Below are positions 7,349-11,573 of a stretch of DNA of 11,573 nt, in pieces. How positions within the stretch are numbered: position 1 is the stretch's first letter; the number at the start of each line of letters is the position of its first letter. The position numbers were made by a program, and so were the translations under genes. The stretch is from JAAYCU01 sp964401335 (GTDB taxonomy: Bacteria; Planctomycetota; Phycisphaerae; UBA1845; PWPN01), in contig CAYNYK010000127.1 of the NCBI GenBank assembly GCA_964401335.1, positions 1 through 11,573 of the forward strand. The letters run 5' to 3'. Under the pieces are notes generated by a model, which saw nothing but the letters and a program-made list of their open reading frames with translations, did not search any database and was not told the origin of the DNA.

Positions 7349-7404
7349 CGCTGCCTTTCTAATATGCTGCCTTGCTACCTTGCTAACTTGCTGCCTTGCT
7401 AACT
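7349..7404 (-). repeat. Inverted, diverged octamer array (CTTGCTNN)
   Basis: Five octamers at 7365-7404 (TGCTGCCT, TGCTACCT, TGCTAACT, TGCTGCCT, TGCTAACT) are preceded by two degenerate units in the same phase (7349-7364). On the minus strand the core reads AGCAAG, the same core as the upstream array, so the two arrays face each other. CTTGCT occurs at 7371, 7379, 7387 and 7395, exactly 8 nt apart. The last unit covers the final Ser codon and TAG stop of the ABC transporter gene. Confidence 0.9.
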
Positions 7405-9351
7405 CTCTTCCCCTTCCTGTCCAGGGGTATCGAAGACAAATTGCTCGTAGAGTTCGGCGTAGCGGCCGTCTTGTTCGAGCAGATCGAAGTGGGTGCCGCG
7501 TTCGACGATACGGCCGTGGTCGAGGACCAGGATGCAATCGGCTTGCTGGATCGTGCTGAGGCGGTGGGCGACGACGAAGGTGGTGCGGCCTTGGCGCAGG
7601 CGCTCGAGCGAACGCTGAATAAGTTGTTCGGTGGCGGTATCGACGGAACTGGTGGCCTCGTCGAGCATGAAGATGCGCGGGTCGGCCAAGAAGGCGCGGG
7701 TGAAACAGATCAGTTGCCGCTGGCCGAGAGACACATTGGAGCCGCGCTCGCCGACCTGGGTATGGAGACCGTCGGTCAGATTCATCAGGGCGTCGTAGGT
7801 GCCAAGGGTCCGGGCAGCGGCGATGACCTGCTCCTCGGTCGCTTCCGGTCGAACGTAGCGGATGTTGTCCAGCACGCTGCCGGTGAACAGGTAATTGGTC
7901 TGCAGGACGAGGCCCATCTGACGCTGAAGCGATTCGCCGACGACGTAACGGGTATCGTGACCATCAACGAGAATGCGGCCTTGCTGGGGCAAATAGAACC
8001 GGGCGAGCAGGGAGATGATGCTGGTCTTCCCGCTGCCGGTGCTGCCGACGAGGGCGATCATGGTACCGGGCTCGGCGATGAAGCTGATGTCATGCAGGAC
8101 GGGGCGTTTGGGATCGTAACCGAAAGTGACATTTTCAAAACGGACTTCGCCGCGTATCGCCGGCAGGGGAGTGGCGTTCGGCTGGTCGGTGATGTCGGGC
8201 GGCGTGTCGAGCAGGGTGAAAACGCGCTCGCCGCCGGCCATGGCGGCCATCAACTGGTTATAAAAATTGCCAAAATTAAGCACGGGACTCATGAACCAAT
8301 CCCAATAGAGAAAGGCGGCAACGACGGAGCCAATGCCGATGCTTCGGTCAATACGGCCGGCAGCGATGAGATAGCCGCCGTACAGGAGAATAATGGCCCG
8401 GCCGATGAACCCGACGAGATTGAGCAGCGGCTGGTAAATGCCGTTGGTCCGGGCCGCGCGGACGTTGTTGGCGGTGTTCTGGTCCTGCAGGACGTTAAAG
8501 ACACCGAGGTTCCATTCCTGACGGCAGAAGGCGGCGACAATACGCACACCGGTGATGTTTTCGGCGAGGTTGGTCGAGACCCGGGTAAAACTTTCACGGG
8601 CCCGCTGGTGGAGAATAGCGGCCCGGGTGCGGAAAAAACGATTAAGAATATAGAGGACCGGCCCGAGCCAGGCAACGGCCAGGAACAGACGGGGCTCGGT
8701 TTTCAGGAGCATGGCGGAAGAGACAATCATCATCAGCGTACATTTGGCCACGATGTCGATGCCCCAGACATTGATTTCGCGCATGCCGTTGATGTCGCTG
8801 GTGCAGCGGCTGATGATGCGGCCGAGCCGGGTGCGGTCGTAAAAGCTCATGGATAGCGCTTGCAGGTGGTCGAAAAGCCGGCGGCGCAGATCGAATTGTA
8901 CCCTTTCACCGGCGTTCGTCATGATCAAGATGGTGGTTCGCTGGAGAAACAGGGCGACGGCCAACAACGCCGCCCAGATGCCGATGATGGCCACCAGATG
9001 ACGGATGGCCTCGGCTTCCGTGGGCATGGGATCGAGTTGCCGGGCGACATAGTTCGTAGTGTAGTTAATGATCGCGGCAACAAAGCGCGGCGATTGCATT
9101 TCGAGCAGGACCATGAACAGGCCGAGGGTGATACCAAGGGCATATTTCCAGCGATGCGGCTGAAGGCAAGCGAGCAGACGGCGGATCATACGGAAATCGA
9201 TGGGGCGATAACACTGCTCGCCGTCGGTGGTGACGATCTCGGCGGCACGGGCGGAAAGACCGTCGCGAAAAAGAGTTTTTCTCCAGGCGTGGAATCTGCC
9301 CCGGAAGCGAACCCAGGGAGAGGTGGCCGGGTGGTCAGAGCTTCGGTTCAT
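7399..9351 (-). CDS. ABC exporter half-transporter, consensus Walker-B subunit
   Basis: The protein has 650 residues: a cytoplasmic extension of about 65, a six-helix membrane domain (about 70-365) and a C-terminal ATPase (about 400-640), as in MsbA/LmrA/BmrCD-type exporters. Seen in the ATPase: Walker A G436-STGSGK442-T, Q-loop Q484, Walker B with D564 and catalytic E565, and H-loop H596. The signature is degenerate: VSLGQ at 540-544 instead of LSGGQ. The partner encoded upstream has the opposite pattern, so the two probably form a heterodimer that exports a lipid, drug or peptide; the substrate is unknown. I chose the ATG at 9351 because AGGAGGT (9357-9363) lies 5 nt upstream; the longer frame from 9405 has no such site. 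The start overlaps the partner's end by 17 nt, which suggests translational coupling. The stop codon lies inside the last octamer repeat. Confidence 0.92.
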   Translation of the reverse strand: MNRSSDHPATSPWVRFRGRFHAWRKTLFRDGLSARAAEIVTTDGEQCYRPIDFRMIRRLLACLQPHRWKYALGITLGLFMVLLEMQSPRFVAAIINYTTNYVARQLDPMPTEAEAIRHLVAIIGIWAALLAVALFLQRTTILIMTNAGERVQFDLRRRLFDHLQALSMSFYDRTRLGRIISRCTSDINGMREINVWGIDIVAKCTLMMIVSSAMLLKTEPRLFLAVAWLGPVLYILNRFFRTRAAILHQRARESFTRVSTNLAENITGVRIVAAFCRQEWNLGVFNVLQDQNTANNVRAARTNGIYQPLLNLVGFIGRAIILLYGGYLIAAGRIDRSIGIGSVVAAFLYWDWFMSPVLNFGNFYNQLMAAMAGGERVFTLLDTPPDITDQPNATPLPAIRGEVRFENVTFGYDPKRPVLHDISFIAEPGTMIALVGSTGSGKTSIISLLARFYLPQQGRILVDGHDTRYVVGESLQRQMGLVLQTNYLFTGSVLDNIRYVRPEATEEQVIAAARTLGTYDALMNLTDGLHTQVGERGSNVSLGQRQLICFTRAFLADPRIFMLDEATSSVDTATEQLIQRSLERLRQGRTTFVVAHRLSTIQQADCILVLDHGRIVERGTHFDLLEQDGRYAELYEQFVFDTPGQEGEES

Positions 9352-11278
9352 GGACCACCTCCTGTTCGATTGTTTCATCCGAGGAGCTTCGGCGTCGGCG
9401 AACAAATTCGCGCATACGATTCATGTGAGACGGGCTGAGAGCCTGTTCTTCTCCGGTCAGGTCGCCGTAAAGTTGCCCGTTGACGATTTGGCGATAATGC
9501 CCTTCCTTGAGGAGAAGTTCATTGTGCGTGCCCATCTGGCTGATACGGCCGTTCTCCAGCACGATAACCAGATCGGCGGTTTTAACCGTACTGACCCGGT
9601 GGGCGATGACGAAGGTGGTGCGGTCGGCCATGACTAAACGGAGGGCTCGGCGGATGGCGTGTTCGGTTTCGGGATCAACCGCGGCGGTGGCGTCGTCGAG
9701 GATGAGGATACGCGGGTTTGCGCAGATAGCCCGGGCGATGGCCAGCCGCTGCCGCTGCCCGCCGGAAAGGGTGGTGCCGCGTTCGCCGAGGATTGTGTCG
9801 TAACCCTTGGGCAGATCGTTGATGAACTCGTGAGCCTGGGCGAGCCGGGCGGCCGCCTCGACATGGCCATTGGGAGTTTGTGGATGGCTGTAGGCAATGT
9901 TGGCCTCGACCGTATCGCTGAAGAGATAAGTTTCCTGGAAAACGTAAGCGATTTGTTCGCGCAAGCTGTTGAGGGTTGCGTCGCGGATATCCATGCCGTC
10001 GATCAGAATGCGGCCCTGCGCCGGATCGTAAAATCGGGCGAGGAGACTGACCAGGGTGGTTTTGCCTGCGCCGGTGGGGCCGACGATAGCCACCACCTTG
10101 CCGGCGGGCACGGTAAAGTTAATGTCATGAAGGACCGGCTTGGCCGGATCGTAGCCGAAGGTTACATGCTCGAAACACACTGCCCCAGGACCGGGGTCCA
10201 GCGGCCGAGCATCGGGTTTCTGGATGACGGTTGGCGGGGCGTGAAGCACTTCGTAGAGCCGGCGGCCGGAGACGACGGCGCTCTGGTATTGGTCGTTGAT
10301 GACGGCGATCTGCTGGAGTCGGTTAAGAATCGCCCCCATGGCCGCCCCCAGCATGAGTACGTCGCCGGCGGTCAGCCGGCCTTTGAGGATCAGGATACCG
10401 GCGGCCAGAAAAAGGGTCAGGTGCGAGGCGGCGGCAATCGAACGGATAACCGGAGTGAAATCGGCGAACAGGCGGATACGCCGCATGACGCGCGTGAAAA
10501 ACTCGTCGCAATTAGCGTTGTAGCGGGCGATTTCCTGTCTTTCGGTTCCAAAGGCCTTGACCACATGCACGCCGGCGATGTTTTCCGTAATAATGGACAC
10601 ATTGCGGTCGCCGGCCTCCATGACGGATTGCAGAGCGGGCTGAGCTTTGCGGCTGAAGCGAAGGATATACCAGGTCCACAGGGGCAGGGGGGCAAGGGCC
10701 AGCAAGGCGACCCACGGGGAGCGGGACAGCAACAGGGCAATGTATCCGCCGACGATCAGGATGATTTCGAGAGTAATCAGCACGGCGGAGTTGATGAAGG
10801 CCCGTACGTTTTGCAGATCGCTTAGTGCACGGTTGATCAGTTCGCCGGTGGAAATGGCGTCGTGAAAACCGAATCCGACGCGCTGGAGCTTGTCGTAGAC
10901 GGCCTCGCGGATGTAAAAGACCATATTCATGCTGAGCTTGGCGTTGGTGACCTCGCGCAAAAAACCAAGCAAGCCCAGGCCGGCAGTGAAGCCACCGAGC
11001 AGGAGGACGATCCGACGCAAGCCGACGGCGGAGGGCGTATCGCCGAACAGCCAGCCAAACAACCCATCGGTGTGATACTCTTCGCTTACATGGAAGGTCT
11101 TGATCTGGTTGACCGCCTCGGCGGTGACCCGGACAGTGGCGATTTCCGCGCCGGTGTAGAGGGCCAGCAAGAGGCAGGCCAGCAGCAGTAGCTTTTTCAC
11201 GGGGCGTATGAAGCCGAACATCCAGCGCAGCAGGCGACCGGTCGATACGTCGGATTGATGATAAGGTTCGCTGGGCAT
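9335..11278 (-). CDS. ABC exporter half-transporter, degenerate Walker-B subunit
   Basis: The protein has 647 residues with a membrane domain (about 28-325) and an ATPase domain (about 365-605). Walker A is G400-PTGAGK406-T, the Q-loop is Q448, the signature is a perfect L504-S-G-G-Q508 and the H-loop is H560. Walker B reads ILILDDAT, with D529 where the catalytic Glu is expected. In heterodimeric exporters such as BmrCD or TM287/288, this Asp marks the subunit whose Walker motifs form the degenerate, weakly hydrolysing ATP site. A charged tail (about 605-647, with RRRR near 627-630) is additional. The ATG at 11278 has no good ribosome binding site nearby: a GGAGGG on the coding strand (11306-11311) is 27 nt upstream. 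A start at M20 (11221) also lacks one, so the start is uncertain. It is the first gene of the two-gene exporter operon. Confidence 0.92.
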   Translation of the reverse strand: MPSEPYHQSDVSTGRLLRWMFGFIRPVKKLLLLACLLLALYTGAEIATVRVTAEAVNQIKTFHVSEEYHTDGLFGWLFGDTPSAVGLRRIVLLLGGFTAGLGLLGFLREVTNAKLSMNMVFYIREAVYDKLQRVGFGFHDAISTGELINRALSDLQNVRAFINSAVLITLEIILIVGGYIALLLSRSPWVALLALAPLPLWTWYILRFSRKAQPALQSVMEAGDRNVSIITENIAGVHVVKAFGTERQEIARYNANCDEFFTRVMRRIRLFADFTPVIRSIAAASHLTLFLAAGILILKGRLTAGDVLMLGAAMGAILNRLQQIAVINDQYQSAVVSGRRLYEVLHAPPTVIQKPDARPLDPGPGAVCFEHVTFGYDPAKPVLHDINFTVPAGKVVAIVGPTGAGKTTLVSLLARFYDPAQGRILIDGMDIRDATLNSLREQIAYVFQETYLFSDTVEANIAYSHPQTPNGHVEAAARLAQAHEFINDLPKGYDTILGERGTTLSGGQRQRLAIARAICANPRILILDDATAAVDPETEHAIRRALRLVMADRTTFVIAHRVSTVKTADLVIVLENGRISQMGTHNELLLKEGHYRQIVNGQLYGDLTGEEQALSPSHMNRMREFVRRRRSSSDETIEQEVVHEPKL

Positions 11279-11573
11279 TGGAATGATATCGGGATGGTTT
11301 GGCCACCCTCCTTTTTCAGTTCGTGGGCATCCATGCCCGGTGCCGGGGTCGAAGACCCGGAAAATAAGCCGTTCAGGGTAGCATTTTGCGTGGGCGATTT
11401 CCAGAGGCGGGTAAAAACCTTGCCAATAAGAAGGTAGGGCAAAGCCCGACTTACGGTCACTCTTGTGCTCTATTCCGTTGTTTCTCTGTTCGCGCCCGTC
11501 CCTTGCTAGCGCGGCGGGCTAGTACCCTTGTTCATAAATACGATGACGTATTCTTATTGCCATATGACGAGCG
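11279..11573. other. Non-coding region upstream of the ABC operon, rich in palindromes
   Basis: No gene is supported. Four separate inverted repeats are visible. GGGCAT-CC-ATGCCC lies at 11325-11338. A stem with one bulge and a GAA loop lies at 11344-11361. A stem with one mismatch and loop AAA lies at 11434-11450. CTAGC (11506-11510) and GCTAG (11518-11522) enclose 7 nt. They would fall in the leader or promoter zone of the minus-strand exporter operon. They could be leader hairpins or fragments of dispersed REP-like repeats; one window cannot tell which. Confidence 0.6.
11537..11552. promoter_or_regulatory. Candidate operator palindrome AATACG-ATGA-CGTATT
   Basis: Perfect 6-bp arms flank a 4-bp centre, a size and symmetry typical of a dimeric regulator site. 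On the minus strand it overlaps a weak promoter-like arrangement: TGGCAA at 11562-11557, then TATTTA at 11540-11535, with a 16-bp spacer. If that is the promoter of the exporter operon, a bound regulator would block it. The promoter hexamers are poor matches, so confidence is low. Confidence 0.25.

Larger units (their letters stand above)
7252..7404. terminator. Possible bidirectional terminator formed by facing octamer arrays
   Basis: AGCAAG cores of the first array can pair with CTTGCT cores of the second, unit by unit at the same 8-nt spacing. That would give an interrupted stem of up to four 6-bp blocks around a central region near 7324-7364. It sits exactly between two convergent operons, where a bidirectional terminator or transcription-collision barrier would be useful. 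No long T-tract follows in either direction, so the termination role is inference. Confidence 0.3.

Noticed and set aside
7396..8856. A 486-codon plus-strand open frame antisense to the ABC gene
   Set aside because: It mirrors a gene with intact Walker A, Q-loop, Walker B and H-loop motifs. The antisense protein has no recognisable domain and its start lies inside the octamer array. GC-biased codon use explains the open frame.
9659..10825. A 388-codon plus-strand open frame antisense to the other ABC gene
   Set aside because: It is the shadow of a clear exporter subunit. The peptide is Gly/Asp/Gln-rich with no domain pattern and no ribosome binding site that stands out.

Overview
The window looks like a chromosomal piece of a Gram-negative, polysaccharide-degrading bacterium, most likely from the Planctomycetota-Verrucomicrobiota-Lentisphaerota group. 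This is inferred from the mix of genes: a tandem alpha/beta-hydrolase esterase, an 'LFVDD' beta-propeller protein, a GH28 enzyme and an AsmA-like protein, together with a moderately high GC content. No rRNA, tRNA or taxonomic marker gene is present, so the placement is tentative.

Layout. Positions 1-461 are non-coding except for a possible truncated reading frame at the left edge. They hold a candidate promoter and a structured leader for a small RRM/glycine-rich RNA-binding protein (462-794), which ends in a clear intrinsic terminator. A good extended -10 promoter (856-884) then drives a membrane-anchored AsmA-like protein (992-1897). No terminator is visible after it. Three genes for secreted proteins follow on the same strand: a beta-propeller glycoside-hydrolase-like protein (1980-3602), a two-domain esterase-like alpha/beta hydrolase (3605-5626) and a GH28 polygalacturonase-family enzyme (5683-7215). 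All three have signal peptides and the first two are 2 nt apart. They look like a small pectin-type polysaccharide degradation operon: backbone hydrolase, de-esterifying enzyme and an accessory glycosidase-like propeller. No outer-membrane importer or dedicated regulator lies within view.

The convergent junction (7216-7398) holds the most eye-catching non-coding structure: nine copies of an 8-bp repeat, then an inverted, diverged array of the same 8-bp period that runs into the stop codon of the opposite-strand gene.

The right half (7399-11278, minus strand) encodes two ABC half-exporters that overlap by 17 nt. Their motif defects are complementary (Walker-B Glu replaced by Asp in one, degenerate signature in the other), so together they form an asymmetric heterodimeric exporter with one consensus and one degenerate ATP site. 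Upstream (11279-11573) there is no gene but a series of small palindromes, one of which may be an operator.

I did not find CRISPR arrays, transposases, toxin-antitoxin pairs or phage genes. The two long open frames antisense to the ABC genes are judged to be shadows. I see no convincing new multi-gene system; the octamer arrays and the degenerate esterase domain are the items most worth checking.
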